From Caloranaerobacter sp. TR13 (GTDB taxonomy: Bacteria > Bacillota > Clostridia > Tissierellales > Thermohalobacteraceae), in contig NZ_JXLL01000001.1 in assembly GCF_001316435.1 (NCBI RefSeq), positions 558,001 to 622,000 of the forward strand: a stretch of DNA of 64,000 nucleotides, given 5' to 3'. Shown piece by piece: positions 1-10,136 of this stretch. Position numbers and translations under genes: made by a program. Position 1 is the first letter of the stretch, and every line of letters begins with the position of its first letter. The notes under the pieces were generated by a model. That model was not told where the DNA came from. It did no database searches and saw nothing but the letters and a program-made list of their open reading frames with translations.

Positions 1-526
1 TATTATTAGCTATACAAAGTTGTTCAGTAAATTCAAAACCAAATTCTTCTATCCATCTTTTAATCATCCATTCTGGATGTGAATATTTTATTGAAAGATA
101 TTTAATAGGCTCTAACTTTTTATCAGGAATTTCAATATTTTTTTTGTTTCGCGAAATAGTACGTAATACTCCATTAACAAAACCAATGGTTCCCTTATGG
201 CTATATTTTTTAGCTAGCTTAACCGATTCATTACACGCAGCACTATCTGGCACTCTATCCATAAAAATTATCTGATAAATTCCCATTCTTAAAATTTCTT
301 TCACTATAGGTGATATTTTACTAAATCTAACTTTTGAATATTGCTTAATAATCCAGTCTATAAATATTAAATTCTCTAATACACCATATACTAATTCTCT
401 AATAAACAAATCATCTAATTCATTTATATTTGCTCTTAAATTCTTATCGACTGATATACTAGAATAAGCTTTTTTTACATTTACTTCATATAGTATTTTC
501 ATTGCAATTTCTCTTGAATTTCTCAT
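1..526 (-). CDS. rsmB: 16S rRNA (cytosine-5) methyltransferase RsmB, N-terminal part (partial)
   Basis: The frame opens at an ATG at 526 (product begins MRNSREIAMKILYEV) and runs about 175 residues to the window edge without a stop. This part matches the NusB-like RNA-binding domain that precedes the methyltransferase domain of RsmB/Sun: it has ELVYGVLEN near residue 45 and a later GFVNGVLRTISRN segment. The family methylates C967 of 16S rRNA with S-adenosylmethionine. The catalytic cysteines would lie outside the window. A GGAGGG ribosome binding site sits at 537-542. The gene follows the def-fmt-DUF116-yugP block, as in many Clostridia, but an intrinsic terminator lies directly upstream of its ribosome binding site. 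Confidence 0.88.
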   Translation of the reverse strand, partial: MRNSREIAMKILYEVNVKKAYSSISVDKNLRANINELDDLFIRELVYGVLENLIFIDWIIKQYSKVRFSKISPIVKEILRMGIYQIIFMDRVPDSAACNESVKLAKKYSHKGTIGFVNGVLRTISRNKKNIEIPDKKLEPIKYLSIKYSHPEWMIKRWIEEFGFEFTEQLCIANN

Positions 527-544
527 AATGTATTTTCCCTCCAT

Positions 545-575
545 CAAAAAAATTAAAGGGGCTGCCCCCTTTAAT
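545..575 (-). terminator. Intrinsic terminator after yugP
   Basis: A 10-bp perfect stem (552-561 with 566-575) and a 4-nt loop are followed on the minus strand by a run of seven T. The stem overlaps the yugP stop codon. The rsmB ribosome binding site starts only a few bases beyond the T run, so this hairpin must either leak or act as an attenuator for rsmB. Confidence 0.8.
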
Positions 576-1263
576 CTCGTCTATTACTTAATATTAATAA
601 TCGCAACAACTGACTAATTGCAACTAGTGTAGCAGCAACATACGTTAAAGCAGCTGCTCTTAAAACCTTTTTAACTGGACTTGCTTCTTCATAAGTTATT
701 ATGCCATTTTGAAGCTGAATAAGAGCTCTACGACTTGCATTAAACTCAACAGGTAGTGTAATAATCTGAAAAGCTACTACAGCTAAATAAAGCAATATCC
801 CTAATTGAATCAAACCATATGCACGTAAAATAAATCCTGCAAAAACTAATATCCAAACAAATCTAGCTCCAAAGCTCGCCACAGGTGCAATGTTATTTCT
901 CAGAATTAATGGGAAATATCCATTTGCATGTTGTATTGCATGGCCAACTTCATGCGCAGCTACTCCTATCGAAGCAACTGATGTTCCACTATAAACCTCT
1001 CTTGAAAGTCTTAGAACTTTTTTTCTTGGATCATAATGGTCAGTAAGTCTTCCACCAATCAATTCAATCCTCACATCATAAAGACCATTCTTATCAAGAA
1101 TCATTCTTGCTACTTGCGCTCCAGTATATCCTGAAATATTTCCTATTCTAAGATATTTATTAAAAGTTGTTTGAACTTTAGTTTGAGCATACATAGCAAA
1201 TATTATCGCAGGTAAAACTAATATAAAAGTTGGATCAATTCCATAGTATCCATAATGATACAT
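571..1263 (-). CDS. YugP-family zinc metallopeptidase
   Basis: A 230-residue membrane protein of the YugP / Zn_peptidase_2 family. A hydrophobic N-terminal segment (about 12-27) precedes a HEVGH zinc-binding motif at residues 104-108, whose two His and Glu form the metalloprotease active site. Further hydrophobic segments lie around 118-170 and at the C-terminus (about 205-225). The substrate is not known for most members. It starts at an ATG with an AGGAGGG site 6 bases upstream. It is the last gene before the terminator of the def-fmt-DUF116 block and lies 4 bases after the DUF116 gene, so co-expression is likely. Confidence 0.88.
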   Translation of the reverse strand: MYHYGYYGIDPTFILVLPAIIFAMYAQTKVQTTFNKYLRIGNISGYTGAQVARMILDKNGLYDVRIELIGGRLTDHYDPRKKVLRLSREVYSGTSVASIGVAAHEVGHAIQHANGYFPLILRNNIAPVASFGARFVWILVFAGFILRAYGLIQLGILLYLAVVAFQIITLPVEFNASRRALIQLQNGIITYEEASPVKKVLRAAALTYVAATLVAISQLLRLLILSNRRD

Positions 1264-1266
1264 TTT

Positions 1267-2022
1267 TTAGCCCTCCTTTAGGTAAAGTATTATGGCTTCC
1301 TCTAATTTTTTTATATTAACCCTAGTATCAAAACAAGGTCCATTAGGCCTTTCATTAATAACTCCTATTACTGGTATTTTTCTTACATCATTAATCCCAC
1401 TTGCTAAATCTCTTTCGCAAGCTACAGCAATAATTGCTTTGGGTCTATTCTTTTTGATCCATTCTCTAGCTAAAGTCCCACCAGTAGCAACAACTGTTTT
1501 TACATTATATTCTTTACTTAATCTTAATATTTCACTTATATCACATCTACCACACATTGTACAATTATTTATATCATGAGTAATTTTATGCTTACAATCA
1601 GAACTCTGTAAACAATGTGGTATAAGAATAAGAATGTCTCCACTATTATCTATATTAATATTTTTTGACTTAACTAATAAATTATTTATATCTGCAAAAA
1701 CTCTTCTAATACTATCCTTGTCCAATTTAAATATTTTAGCTATAAAGACTAAAACTGGAAACAATGTTTTATTCATTTTTTTTAAATATAGATAACTTAT
1801 ATTTGATAAGTTCCTACCAGTAGTTAAGATATATATTAATAATATCCCTACTAAAATATTGATTGTAAAAAATATTAAAACAATTGAAATAACCAACAAT
1901 ACTATTCTTGATATATCAATTGAATTATTAAATGCCAGGTAAATTCCAAAATAAATTATAAGTAATAAGGTTATAAATAATATTGATAATGTACTTATAA
2001 AACTAAACTTATCCTTTTTCAT
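1267..2022 (-). CDS. DUF116 domain-containing membrane protein
   Basis: About 251 residues. Two long N-terminal hydrophobic segments are followed by a soluble domain with the DUF116 signature: IPHCLQSSDC, then the cysteine cluster CTMCGRC, then VATGGTLAREW and a late GPCFDTRVN. The clustered Cys suggest metal or iron-sulfur binding, but the function is unknown. I place the start at the ATG at 2022, preceded by GGAAGTG at a normal distance. An in-frame TTG 15 bases upstream overlaps that site and is less likely. It sits between fmt and yugP, a conserved clostridial arrangement. Confidence 0.85.
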   Translation of the reverse strand: MKKDKFSFISTLSILFITLLLIIYFGIYLAFNNSIDISRIVLLVISIVLIFFTINILVGILLIYILTTGRNLSNISYLYLKKMNKTLFPVLVFIAKIFKLDKDSIRRVFADINNLLVKSKNINIDNSGDILILIPHCLQSSDCKHKITHDINNCTMCGRCDISEILRLSKEYNVKTVVATGGTLAREWIKKNRPKAIIAVACERDLASGINDVRKIPVIGVINERPNGPCFDTRVNIKKLEEAIILYLKEG

Positions 2023-2038
2023 GTAATTCACTTCCAAA

Positions 2039-2968
2039 TTATTTTAATATTATACCTGTAGAAAATTCATTGCCTTTTAGATACTCTGAAACTTTCATTC
2101 TTTTCTTGTTTGGAAACTGCAATTCTTTTATGACTAAGCAATCTTTAGCTGTGCTAACATAAATTCCTTCATTATCTACTTTTACAACTTGGCCTATATC
2201 ACCATCTTTAATTACTTTACAAACTTCTGTCACAAAAACTTTGACTTTCATGTTGTTGTATTCAAAATAAGCGCAAGGCCAAGGATTTAAGCCTCTTACA
2301 AGATTATGAATTTCAACAGCTGTTTTTTCCCAATTTATCTTGCCAATAGATTTATTTAAAATTGGAGCATAAGTGGCTATACTATTATCCTGAGGAGTAC
2401 TTTTTATTTGTCCCTTTTCAATATAGTACAAGGTCTCTATAAGTAATTCAGCTCCAATTTCCTTTAATCTATCATGTAATTGCCCAGCTGTTTCGTTTTC
2501 ACCTATTAAAACTTCTCTTTTAAGAAGCATATCCCCTGTATCTAATCCCTTATCCATATACATAGTTGTTATTCCTGTTTTCTTTTCTCCATTAATAATT
2601 GCCCAATTAATCGGTGCAGCTCCTCTATAATATGGTAGTAGTGAAGCATGTACGTTAATACATCCATATTTAGGTAATTTCAAAATCTCTTCTTTTAGAA
2701 TTTGTCCATATGCTACAACTACTATTACATCTGGTGATATACTCTTTAGTAACTCAATAGTTTCTTTTGTATTTACATTTTCTGGCTGCAATACTTTAAT
2801 GCCTAATTTTTCAGCCTCTACCTTAACTGGAGGAGAAGTTAATTTTTTCCCTCTACCTTTAGGTCTATCAGGTTGTGTAATTACCAAAGGTATATCATAT
2901 TTTCTTTCATATATCCTTTTAAGTGTAGGTACTGCAAAATCTGGAGTTCCCATAAAAACTATTTTCAT
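2039..2968 (-). CDS. fmt: Methionyl-tRNA formyltransferase
   Basis: A 309-residue enzyme that transfers a formyl group from 10-formyltetrahydrofolate to initiator Met-tRNA. The product begins MKIVFMGTPDFAVP, and the formyltransferase signature HASLLPYYRGAAPINWAI contains the catalytic His and the SLLP loop. A C-terminal tRNA-binding domain follows (NLVRGLNPWPCA). The start is the ATG at 2968, because GAGGTG lies 7 bases upstream and the protein begins as in other Fmt. A longer reading would overlap def. It is 10 bases downstream of def, whose product removes the same formyl group. Confidence 0.96.
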   Translation of the reverse strand: MKIVFMGTPDFAVPTLKRIYERKYDIPLVITQPDRPKGRGKKLTSPPVKVEAEKLGIKVLQPENVNTKETIELLKSISPDVIVVVAYGQILKEEILKLPKYGCINVHASLLPYYRGAAPINWAIINGEKKTGITTMYMDKGLDTGDMLLKREVLIGENETAGQLHDRLKEIGAELLIETLYYIEKGQIKSTPQDNSIATYAPILNKSIGKINWEKTAVEIHNLVRGLNPWPCAYFEYNNMKVKVFVTEVCKVIKDGDIGQVVKVDNEGIYVSTAKDCLVIKELQFPNKKRMKVSEYLKGNEFSTGIILK

Positions 2969-2978
2969 ACTAACACCT

Positions 2979-3428
2979 CTATCTGTTCTTTTTAACAACT
3001 TTATCAACAAATAAAATACCGTTTAAATGGTCTATTTCATGACATAAAGCTCTAGCTAAAAGACCAGTTCCTTCAATTATTAGCTCTTTTCCATTCTCAT
3101 CTAAATACTTAATTTTAACTTTACCGGGTCTTTTAACTTCTCCAGACTCTCCTGGAACACTTAAACACCCTTCTACATCAATAATTTCATCTTCCATTGA
3201 TATAATTTCTGGATTTATTAACTTAATAGGCCCTTCACCAATATCTATAACAATAACTCTTTTTAAAATTCCTACCTGTGGAGCTGCTAACCCTACTCCT
3301 TCATTTTTATACATTGTTTCTAACATATCGTCTAACAATACTTTTATTCTCTCATCAATTTTTGTTACTTCTCTAGATTTTTTTCTAAGAATTGGATCGC
3401 CTATATATCTTAATTGACGAATTGCCAT
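2979..3428 (-). CDS. def: Peptide deformylase
   Basis: A 149-residue enzyme that removes the formyl group from the N-terminus of new proteins. All three family motifs are present: GVGLAAPQ at 44-51, EGCLSVP at 86-92 with metal ligand Cys88, and HEIDH at 130-134 with the catalytic Glu and two His ligands. Its short length and lack of inserts suggest a type 1-like enzyme. The start ATG has a GGAGG site. It lies between priA (13-base gap) and fmt (10-base gap), the usual priA-def-fmt order. Confidence 0.97.
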   Translation of the reverse strand: MAIRQLRYIGDPILRKKSREVTKIDERIKVLLDDMLETMYKNEGVGLAAPQVGILKRVIVIDIGEGPIKLINPEIISMEDEIIDVEGCLSVPGESGEVKRPGKVKIKYLDENGKELIIEGTGLLARALCHEIDHLNGILFVDKVVKKNR

Positions 3429-3441
3429 AATATCATTCCTC

Positions 3442-5925
3442 CTAAATTACACTTATTGGATTTATATCAATGCTAATTTTTATATTTTTATATTCCCTAT
3501 CATTTTTTTTAGTAACAACTAAATCCTTAAGTATTTTTTTAATAATTTTTATTTCTTCTTGTCTACATTTTATCATAATTTGATAACGATAATTATTTCT
3601 TATTTTATAAATTGGTGCTGGATTGGGACCTAAAATTAAGTCGTCTCTTATTTCGCTAAAATTTTGTTTTAATACGTTTATTAAGCAAACATAAAACTCT
3701 TTAGATAATTCTTTAAGTTTAATCTCTTCTTTACTCACTAACACGATATTTATAATGTTTGTATAAGGTGGATATTTAAATTCTTTTCTTATTTTTATTT
3801 CCATATCATAAAATTTCTTATAATCATGTTCCTTTGATGCTAAAATACTATAATGTTGAGGTTGATAAGTCTGTAATATAACTCTACCCTCTACATCGCC
3901 CCTGCCTGCTCTACCACTCACTTGAGTAACTAGTTGAAAAGTTCTTTCTGATGCTCTAAAGTCTGGTAAATTCAAACTTATATCTGCAGCTATTATACCA
4001 ACTAGAGTTACATTAGGAAAGTCTAATCCTTTCGAAATCATTTGTGTTCCTATTAAAATATCTACTTCTCCATTTTTTACATCATTTAAAATTCTTTCAT
4101 GACTACCTTTTTTAGTAGTGTTATCAACATCCATCCTAGCAACTTTAGCTGATGGAAATATTTTTTTAATATATTCTTCAACTTTTTGTGTTCCTATACC
4201 AAAGTACTTTATATATCTACTTCCACACTCAGGACAAGTAGTTGGTGGTTTAACAGATAATCCACAATAGTGACACTTTAAAACATTATTATCCAAATGA
4301 TAAGTCATTGAAATATCACATTCTGAACATTTAACAACATACCCGCATTTTCTACAAGATATAAAAGTTGAAAACCCTCTTCTATTCAAAAACAAAATTG
4401 TTTGTTTTTTATTACACAGATTGTCTTTTATTGCTAAAAATAAAGACTCGCTAAATATCGATTTATTACCTTTTTCAAGTTCTTCTTTCATATCAACAAT
4501 TTCGATACTTGGCATTTTAATCTTGTTTACTCTAGTAGGCATCTCTAACAGCTTAAAATCGCCATTTTTAGTTCTGTAATAAGTTTCAATCGAAGGTGTG
4601 GCAGATCCTAAAATTAAAGCAGCATTTTCTAAATCACATCTTTTCTCTGCTACTTCTATAGCACTATACTTTGGATTCATGCTTGATTTATAACTATTTT
4701 CATGCTCCTCATCAATAATTATTAACCCCAAGTTGCTAAAAGGTGCAAATACAGCTGATCTTGCTCCTACAACTATTTTAACCTTACCTTCCTTAATCTT
4801 TCTCCACTCATCATATCTTTCTCCAATAGAAAGTCTACTATGCAAAATTGCTACCTTATCACCAAATCTACCTACAAATCTTTCTACAGTTTGCGGTGTT
4901 AAAGAAATTTCAGGCACTAAAACAATTGAATCTTTATCTTGATTTAGCATTTTCTCAATCAATTGCAAATAAACCTCAGTTTTTCCACTGCCAGTAACAC
5001 CATGTATCAAAAATTTATTTATATTACCCTTAGATATATCATTAATAATAGTATCTAAACATAATTTCTGATGTTCAGTTAAACTCACCTTTTTGTAAGG
5101 TGGAATATATTCTTTAATTGGACTTCTATCAACATTAATATCCAATATTTCAATTAGCCCTTTTGAATATAAAGATTTAATCGTAGAATAACTGCAGTTA
5201 GCCATTATCATTAATTCTTTCAATTTTATATACTCAATATCCTTTAATATTTTTATTACTTCAATTTGTTTAATTGCATTCTTACTTAAAGAATCTATTA
5301 TTTCAATAATTTTATCTTTATCAAAGACCCTCTTTACAAACTTTTCATATTTCTTACCTATGCCAGTACTAATTTTATCATATACTTCTACTAGTCCTTT
5401 CTCCTCTAAAACTTTTATATGTAAATTAATATTTTTTATATGCAGGTCAGTCTTTAACTTACTTAATTCACATTCTTTTAACTCGAATAAATATTCAATA
5501 ATTTTTTTCTGTTTTTCATCTAAGCTCTCTCTATATATATGCTTACACTTTTCTGTAATTTTAATATGTTTTATAACTTTATTACTAACACCAGTTGGTA
5601 TTATTGTCTTAAATACTTCTATATACTGAGCTAGATATTTATCCCTCATCCATAATCCAAGTTCTATGAGTTTCTTTGGTATTATTGGCGTATCATCAAT
5701 TACTTTTTTAATTGATTTCAATTTATTAGGGATAAAATCTATATCATCCACTATATCAATTACTAGTCCCTCTAACAACCTATTGCCTTTACCAAAAGGT
5801 ACTAAAACTCTTTTTCCCACTTCTACATAGTTAATTATTTCTTCAGGAATGATGTAAGTAAATACTTTATCAGTATTTGTGCTTGTATTATCAACTATAA
5901 TTAAAGCATATTTGCTTTTATGCAT
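3442..5925 (-). CDS. priA: Primosomal replication restart helicase PriA
   Basis: An 827-residue superfamily 2 helicase that reloads the replisome at stalled forks. It has an N-terminal DNA-binding region, then Walker [12 protein letters not shown] (about 310), the DEEH box and helicase motifs including the [12 protein letters not shown] region. Cysteine pairs (CRKC, CSEC, CHYC, CPEC) between the helicase lobes form the two expected zinc sites. The length is normal for PriA. The ATG start is preceded by AAAGG at a slightly long distance. A 106-base gap separates it from coaBC; otherwise it belongs to the same run. Confidence 0.96.
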   Translation of the reverse strand: MHKSKYALIIVDNTSTNTDKVFTYIIPEEIINYVEVGKRVLVPFGKGNRLLEGLVIDIVDDIDFIPNKLKSIKKVIDDTPIIPKKLIELGLWMRDKYLAQYIEVFKTIIPTGVSNKVIKHIKITEKCKHIYRESLDEKQKKIIEYLFELKECELSKLKTDLHIKNINLHIKVLEEKGLVEVYDKISTGIGKKYEKFVKRVFDKDKIIEIIDSLSKNAIKQIEVIKILKDIEYIKLKELMIMANCSYSTIKSLYSKGLIEILDINVDRSPIKEYIPPYKKVSLTEHQKLCLDTIINDISKGNINKFLIHGVTGSGKTEVYLQLIEKMLNQDKDSIVLVPEISLTPQTVERFVGRFGDKVAILHSRLSIGERYDEWRKIKEGKVKIVVGARSAVFAPFSNLGLIIIDEEHENSYKSSMNPKYSAIEVAEKRCDLENAALILGSATPSIETYYRTKNGDFKLLEMPTRVNKIKMPSIEIVDMKEELEKGNKSIFSESLFLAIKDNLCNKKQTILFLNRRGFSTFISCRKCGYVVKCSECDISMTYHLDNNVLKCHYCGLSVKPPTTCPECGSRYIKYFGIGTQKVEEYIKKIFPSAKVARMDVDNTTKKGSHERILNDVKNGEVDILIGTQMISKGLDFPNVTLVGIIAADISLNLPDFRASERTFQLVTQVSGRAGRGDVEGRVILQTYQPQHYSILASKEHDYKKFYDMEIKIRKEFKYPPYTNIINIVLVSKEEIKLKELSKEFYVCLINVLKQNFSEIRDDLILGPNPAPIYKIRNNYRYQIMIKCRQEEIKIIKKILKDLVVTKKNDREYKNIKISIDINPISVI

Positions 5926-6031
5926 ATATAATCAACCTTTCAGAAAAAGAAAATAAAAGATAATATATAAATAATATAATGGACAAAAGCTAGATAAATA
6001 GCTTTTAGCTAATACCTAGCTTAAATACATA

Positions 6032-7222
6032 TCATGATAGCAATTCTTGCACTTTATCAAGAATTATTTTTGCTAACTCTTCTTTTGACATTTGTGGATA
6101 GCTATATTTATGACCTTCCTTATCAATTATTGTGGCAATGTTAGTATTACTTCTAAACCCTGCATTTTTCATTGTAACATCATTGGCTACAATAAAATCT
6201 AAATTTTTGACTTTTATTTTCTTTATTGCATTTTCTATTACATCATTTGTTTCTGCAGCAAATCCTACTAAAATCTGTTTTTTCTTTAACTTACCAAAAT
6301 GAGCTAATATATCTGGATTTCTAACAAATTTAATATTAAGATTCCCATCTTGTTTTTTTATCTTTTTATCGCTTACAACTTCTGGTCTATAATCTAATGG
6401 AGCCGCTGCTTTTATTAATACATCAGCGTCATCAAAATACTCTTCAATTGCTTTTAACATTTCTATTGTAGTATTTATATTTACTACTTTGACACCTTCT
6501 GGTTTGTCCAAATTAGTTGGCCCACTTATAAGAATTACATCTGCACCTCTTCTCTTAGCTTCAATAGCTATAACATATCCCATTTTACCACTTGAAAAGT
6601 TAGTTATGTATCTAACAGGATCTATTTTCTCAATAGTAGGTCCTGCTGTTACAATAATTTTCTTATTTGTTAAAGTCTTCTTTTCAAAATGCATTTTTAT
6701 ATATTCTACAATGTCTACAGGCTCTGCCATTTTACCTTCACCATAATCTCCACACGCTAACCTTCCTGAAGCAGGTTTAATAAACTCATAACCTAAAGCT
6801 TTTAATTTTTCCATATTCTCTTTGAATATTGGATTTTTATACATATTTGTATTCATAGCTGGTGCAAAAATTACTTTTGCTTTAGTAGCCATAATAGTTG
6901 TAGTCAACATATCATCAGCAATTCCATTAGCTACTTTACCTATAACATTTGCAGTAGCTGGAGCTACCAAGAAAATATCTGCTTTCTGTGCTAATGAAAT
7001 ATGTTCAACTTCCCATTTTTTAGGTTCGGCAAACATATCAACAGTTACAAAGTTCTGTGATAATGATTGAAATGTTAGAGGTGTAACAAATTTTGTAGCT
7101 GATTTTGTCATAATAACATCTATATTTGCACCTAACTTTTTCAATCTACTAACTATGTCCACAGCTTTATAAGCTGCAATTCCTCCTGTTACACCTAAAA
7201 CTATATTAACATTCGAAAGCAA
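6032..7222 (-). CDS. coaBC: Bifunctional phosphopantothenoylcysteine decarboxylase / phosphopantothenate-cysteine ligase
   Basis: A 396-residue fusion that catalyses two steps of coenzyme A synthesis. The CoaC half has the flavin-binding GVTGGIAAYKA near the start, the PAMNTNMY motif, and the active-site Cys in RLACGDYGEGKM. The CoaB half begins near residue 185 with TAGPTIEKIDPVRYITNFSSG. I prefer the TTG at 7222: GGAGGG lies 6 bases before it, whereas the ATG at 7228 touches that site directly. It follows rpoZ by about 13 bases in the gmk-rpoZ-coaBC-priA order common in Firmicutes. Confidence 0.93.
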   Translation of the reverse strand: MLSNVNIVLGVTGGIAAYKAVDIVSRLKKLGANIDVIMTKSATKFVTPLTFQSLSQNFVTVDMFAEPKKWEVEHISLAQKADIFLVAPATANVIGKVANGIADDMLTTTIMATKAKVIFAPAMNTNMYKNPIFKENMEKLKALGYEFIKPASGRLACGDYGEGKMAEPVDIVEYIKMHFEKKTLTNKKIIVTAGPTIEKIDPVRYITNFSSGKMGYVIAIEAKRRGADVILISGPTNLDKPEGVKVVNINTTIEMLKAIEEYFDDADVLIKAAAPLDYRPEVVSDKKIKKQDGNLNIKFVRNPDILAHFGKLKKKQILVGFAAETNDVIENAIKKIKVKNLDFIVANDVTMKNAGFRSNTNIATIIDKEGHKYSYPQMSKEELAKIILDKVQELLS

Positions 7223-7235
7223 TATCATCCCTCCG

Positions 7236-7445
7236 TTATTTAAGGCCCTTTATATCTGGTCTTGAATATTCAATTTTCCCTTGATAAATTTCATGAACAG
7301 CGATTGTAACCGGTTTATTCGAATCTGTATTTACTAATGGTTCGTCACCATCTACAATTTGTCTTGCTCTTTTCGATATCATCATTACTAAAGTATATCT
7401 ACTGTCTACTTTCTTTAATAAGTCATTAACTGAAGGATATAACAT
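7236..7445 (-). CDS. rpoZ: RNA polymerase omega subunit
   Basis: A 69-residue protein beginning MLYPSVNDLLKKVDSRY and containing the conserved SKRARQI segment of omega, which helps assemble the beta-prime subunit. The ATG at 7445 is preceded by AGGAGG at 7452-7457. A longer reading that begins inside gmk lacks such a site. The gap to the gmk stop is one base, so translational coupling is likely. Confidence 0.95.
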   Translation of the reverse strand: MLYPSVNDLLKKVDSRYTLVMMISKRARQIVDGDEPLVNTDSNKPVTIAVHEIYQGKIEYSRPDIKGLK

Positions 7446-7446
7446 A

Positions 7447-8052
7447 CTATACCTCCTCATATTTTTTTATTATTTCTCCAAGTCTTTTAACTTTACATTT
7501 TTCTGCTTTAATTATAAATTCTATTTTTGAAACAGCTTTATCTACTTCATCATTAACAACTGCATACTCATATTCATTCACATATGCTATCTCTTTATAT
7601 GCACTATTAAATCTAGTTTTTAAAGATTCTTCTGTTTCTGTACCTCTTTTCTCAATTCTCTGTCTTAACTCTTCCATTGAAGGGGGTAAAATAAATATAA
7701 AAACTCCATCTGGATATATTTTTTTAACTGACAAAGCACCTTGTATATCAATCTCTAGCAAAACGTCTTTGCCCTCATCTAATTTATCTAATACAAACTT
7801 TTTAGGGGTACCATAATAATTCCCATAAACATTTGCATATTCCAAAAATTCTTCTTTCTTAATCATTTCTTCAAAGTCTTCCTTTGTAATAAAAAAATAG
7901 TTTACTCCATCTCTTTCACCATTTCTCGGTTTTCTAGTAGTAGCTGATATAGATAGATTAATGTCTTTATTACGTCTTAATAGCTCTTTACATATAGTAC
8001 CTTTTCCAGCCCCTGAAGGCCCAGATATAACTATCAATAACCCCTTACTCAT
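7447..8052 (-). CDS. gmk: Guanylate kinase
   Basis: A 201-residue enzyme that phosphorylates GMP to GDP. The P-loop GPSGAGKGT lies at residues 10-18. The GMP-binding region contains TTRKPRNGERDGVNYFF, and RIEKRGTE lies in the lid region. Length and motifs are typical. The ATG start follows AGGAG. It lies between remA and rpoZ, the same order as in Bacillus (yloC-remA-gmk-rpoZ-coaBC-priA). Confidence 0.97.
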   Translation of the reverse strand: MSKGLLIVISGPSGAGKGTICKELLRRNKDINLSISATTRKPRNGERDGVNYFFITKEDFEEMIKKEEFLEYANVYGNYYGTPKKFVLDKLDEGKDVLLEIDIQGALSVKKIYPDGVFIFILPPSMEELRQRIEKRGTETEESLKTRFNSAYKEIAYVNEYEYAVVNDEVDKAVSKIEFIIKAEKCKVKRLGEIIKKYEEV

Positions 8053-8065
8053 AGTCTACTCCTCT

Positions 8066-8338
8066 CTATTCCTTGATTGAATCTACATCATGTGCCTCTC
8101 TATTTTCTAATCTATGAGCAACTGTTTCTGGCTGAACAGCAGATAATATTATATGATCTGAATCTGTAATAATTACAGCTCTAGTTCTTCTTCCATAAGT
8201 TGCATCAATAAGCATTCCTCTTTCTCTAGCTTCCTGTATTATTCTCTTAATTGGTGCTGATTCAGGACTTACAATTGCAACAATTCTATTAGCTGAAACT
8301 ATATTTCCAAATCCTATATTTATTAACGTAATACTCAT
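8066..8338 (-). CDS. remA: RemA-family DNA-binding regulator (DUF370)
   Basis: A 90-residue DUF370/RemA protein ([23 protein letters not shown], then [32 protein letters not shown]). In Bacillus subtilis RemA is a DNA-binding activator of biofilm matrix and osmoprotection genes. The conserved Arg-rich segment GRRTRAV is present. The position between yicC and gmk matches the Bacillus order. It starts at ATG after AGGAGGAG. The targets in this organism cannot be inferred. Confidence 0.95.
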   Translation of the reverse strand: MSITLINIGFGNIVSANRIVAIVSPESAPIKRIIQEARERGMLIDATYGRRTRAVIITDSDHIILSAVQPETVAHRLENREAHDVDSIKE

Positions 8339-8350
8339 AAAACTCCTCCT

Positions 8351-9232
8351 CTACTCAATATTTTGAATTTGTTCTCTTATCTTCTCAATTTCGCTTTTTA
8401 ACTCCACTACTTTGTTTGTTATAACAATATCAGAAGCCTTTGAGCCAATAGTATTAGCCTCTCTATTCATTTCTTGGATTAAAAAATCTAGTTTTCTACC
8501 AACCGGCACATCTACATCAAGTGTTGAAATCAATTGATTAACATGACTGTAAAGCCTCACTATTTCTTCATCTATATTGCCTTTATCAGCAAAAAAAGCC
8601 ACTTCGTTTGCAAGTCTGCTTTCATCTAGTTCATAGCTCTCTCCTAACAACTCTTCTATTCTATTTCTTAATTTATTCTTATATTCTAAAACAACTTCAG
8701 GACTTCTAGTTTCTATAGTTTTTACTATATCTACAATATTTTTCGCTCTTAACCTTATGTCTTTGGCTAGCTCTTGACCTTCTCGAATTCTCATTTCAAT
8801 CAACTTATTAAGAGCTTCTTCAAGTCCGTTCTTTAAGCAATTCCAGACTTCATCTTCATCATCTTCTTTCTTCTCAACTCTTATTACATCTGGAAATTTA
8901 GCTATTAAATCAATTGTTATTTTATCTTTTATATACAAATTCTCATTAAGGATTTCCACTGCTTCTTTATAAGATTTTGCTAAAGGCAAATCAACTTGTA
9001 CTTTAATTCCACTTTCGTCTATATATTCTAAGTTTATGTAAACTTCGACTCTTCCTCTACTTATCTTACTTTTTATATGTTTTCTTATTCTATCTTCGAT
9101 ATAATTCAAATGTTTAGGCATTTTTATTATTATATCGTTATATCTATGATTTACTGATTTTATTTCTACAATAAAATGCCTTATGTTATCTCTGCTTTCA
9201 CCTCGTCCAAAGCCAGTCATGCTTTTTATCAC
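8351..9232 (-). CDS. YicC/YloC-family endoribonuclease
   Basis: A 293-residue protein of the YicC family. It begins with the family signature IKSMTGFGRGE and ends with the conserved domain around GRKLDFLIQEMNREANTIGSKASD. Members have been described as endoribonucleases. The start is GTG at 9232, with AGGAGG 8 bases upstream. The ATG four codons later is too far from that site. It is the first gene of the run that continues through remA, gmk, rpoZ, coaBC, priA, def, fmt, DUF116 and yugP, and it has its own promoter. Confidence 0.92.
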   Translation of the reverse strand: MIKSMTGFGRGESRDNIRHFIVEIKSVNHRYNDIIIKMPKHLNYIEDRIRKHIKSKISRGRVEVYINLEYIDESGIKVQVDLPLAKSYKEAVEILNENLYIKDKITIDLIAKFPDVIRVEKKEDDEDEVWNCLKNGLEEALNKLIEMRIREGQELAKDIRLRAKNIVDIVKTIETRSPEVVLEYKNKLRNRIEELLGESYELDESRLANEVAFFADKGNIDEEIVRLYSHVNQLISTLDVDVPVGRKLDFLIQEMNREANTIGSKASDIVITNKVVELKSEIEKIREQIQNIE

Positions 9233-9261
9233 TTTATCATCCTCCTAAGTTATTATAATCA

Positions 9262-9289
9262 ATTTTACCATAAATTACACTGTTGTCAA
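9262..9289 (-). promoter_or_regulatory. Sigma-A promoter of the yicC-remA-gmk run
   Basis: A perfect TTGACA at 9284-9289 and TAAAAT at 9262-9267 are separated by 16 bases. An extended -10 TGG lies just before TAAAAT. The predicted start is near 9255, about 23 bases before the yicC start codon. Confidence 0.8.
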
Positions 9290-9302
9290 TCTATATCAAT
9301 TG

Positions 9303-10136
9303 CTACTTCTCATAATAAACTCCTTCGCAAATAACTTCTGCTGGACCAGTCATGAATACTTCATTGTTCCTTTGTTCTATTTGAACTGTACCACCTAGCA
9401 AATGAATATTAACTTTCTTAGAAGTGTTATGTAAAATATTACTAATAACAGCAGTACTTGCAGCACCAGTTCCACAAGCAAGTGTCTGTCCCACTCCTCT
9501 TTCCCAAGTTAATACCTTTAAGTTCGCATCATCAATTATTTTACAAAAATTCACATTGATTTTATTGGGGAATAATTGATGATTCTCTATTTTGCGACCT
9601 ATGGTATTTATATCTATTTTATCTAAATCATCAACAAATATAACAGCATGAACACTGCCAACCATAACAGCTGAAATTTTAAAAATATCTCCATCTATTT
9701 CAATACTTTCATTTAAGATTTTTTCTTTATCAGTATTTGCATGTATTATATCAGATGAAAAATAAGCCCTTCCTAAATTCACTTCCACAAAGCTAACTTT
9801 CTCTTCAGATAATATGATCCTGGGTCGCATTATTCCTGCTAATGTTTCAACATCAAATTCCCTATTTTTAACTAGTCTTTTATCAAAAGCATATTTAGCA
9901 AAACATCTAATACCATTTCCACACATTGGAGCTTGAGAACCATCAGCATTATAAAAAATCATCTTAATATCCGAGTTAGATGAACATTCTACTACTATCA
10001 TCCCATCTGCACCTATTCCAAAATGTCTATCACAAACCTTTTTTGCTAATTCACTATGATTTAGTAGCTCTTGCTTCGTACTATCAAATATAATAAAGTC
10101 ATTCCCTAGTCCATGCATTTTCGTAAATTTAAGCAT
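9303..10136 (-). CDS. dapF: Diaminopimelate epimerase
   Basis: A 277-residue enzyme that converts LL- to meso-diaminopimelate for lysine and peptidoglycan synthesis. Both catalytic cysteines are visible: Cys72 in MCGNGIRC and Cys221 in ACGTGAAS. The start MLKFTKMHGLGNDF is canonical and follows GGAGGGG. It stands apart from the yicC run by a promoter-bearing gap and is divergent from rqcH. It fits with the DAP-type MurE encoded in this window. Confidence 0.97.
   Translation of the reverse strand: MLKFTKMHGLGNDFIIFDSTKQELLNHSELAKKVCDRHFGIGADGMIVVECSSNSDIKMIFYNADGSQAPMCGNGIRCFAKYAFDKRLVKNREFDVETLAGIMRPRIILSEEKVSFVEVNLGRAYFSSDIIHANTDKEKILNESIEIDGDIFKISAVMVGSVHAVIFVDDLDKIDINTIGRKIENHQLFPNKINVNFCKIIDDANLKVLTWERGVGQTLACGTGAASTAVISNILHNTSKKVNIHLLGGTVQIEQRNNEVFMTGPAEVICEGVYYEK

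Noticed and set aside
5985-6006. An 8-bp hairpin between coaBC and priA
   Set aside because: It lacks a clear T run on the minus strand, and coaBC and priA are normally co-expressed. I did not call it a terminator.
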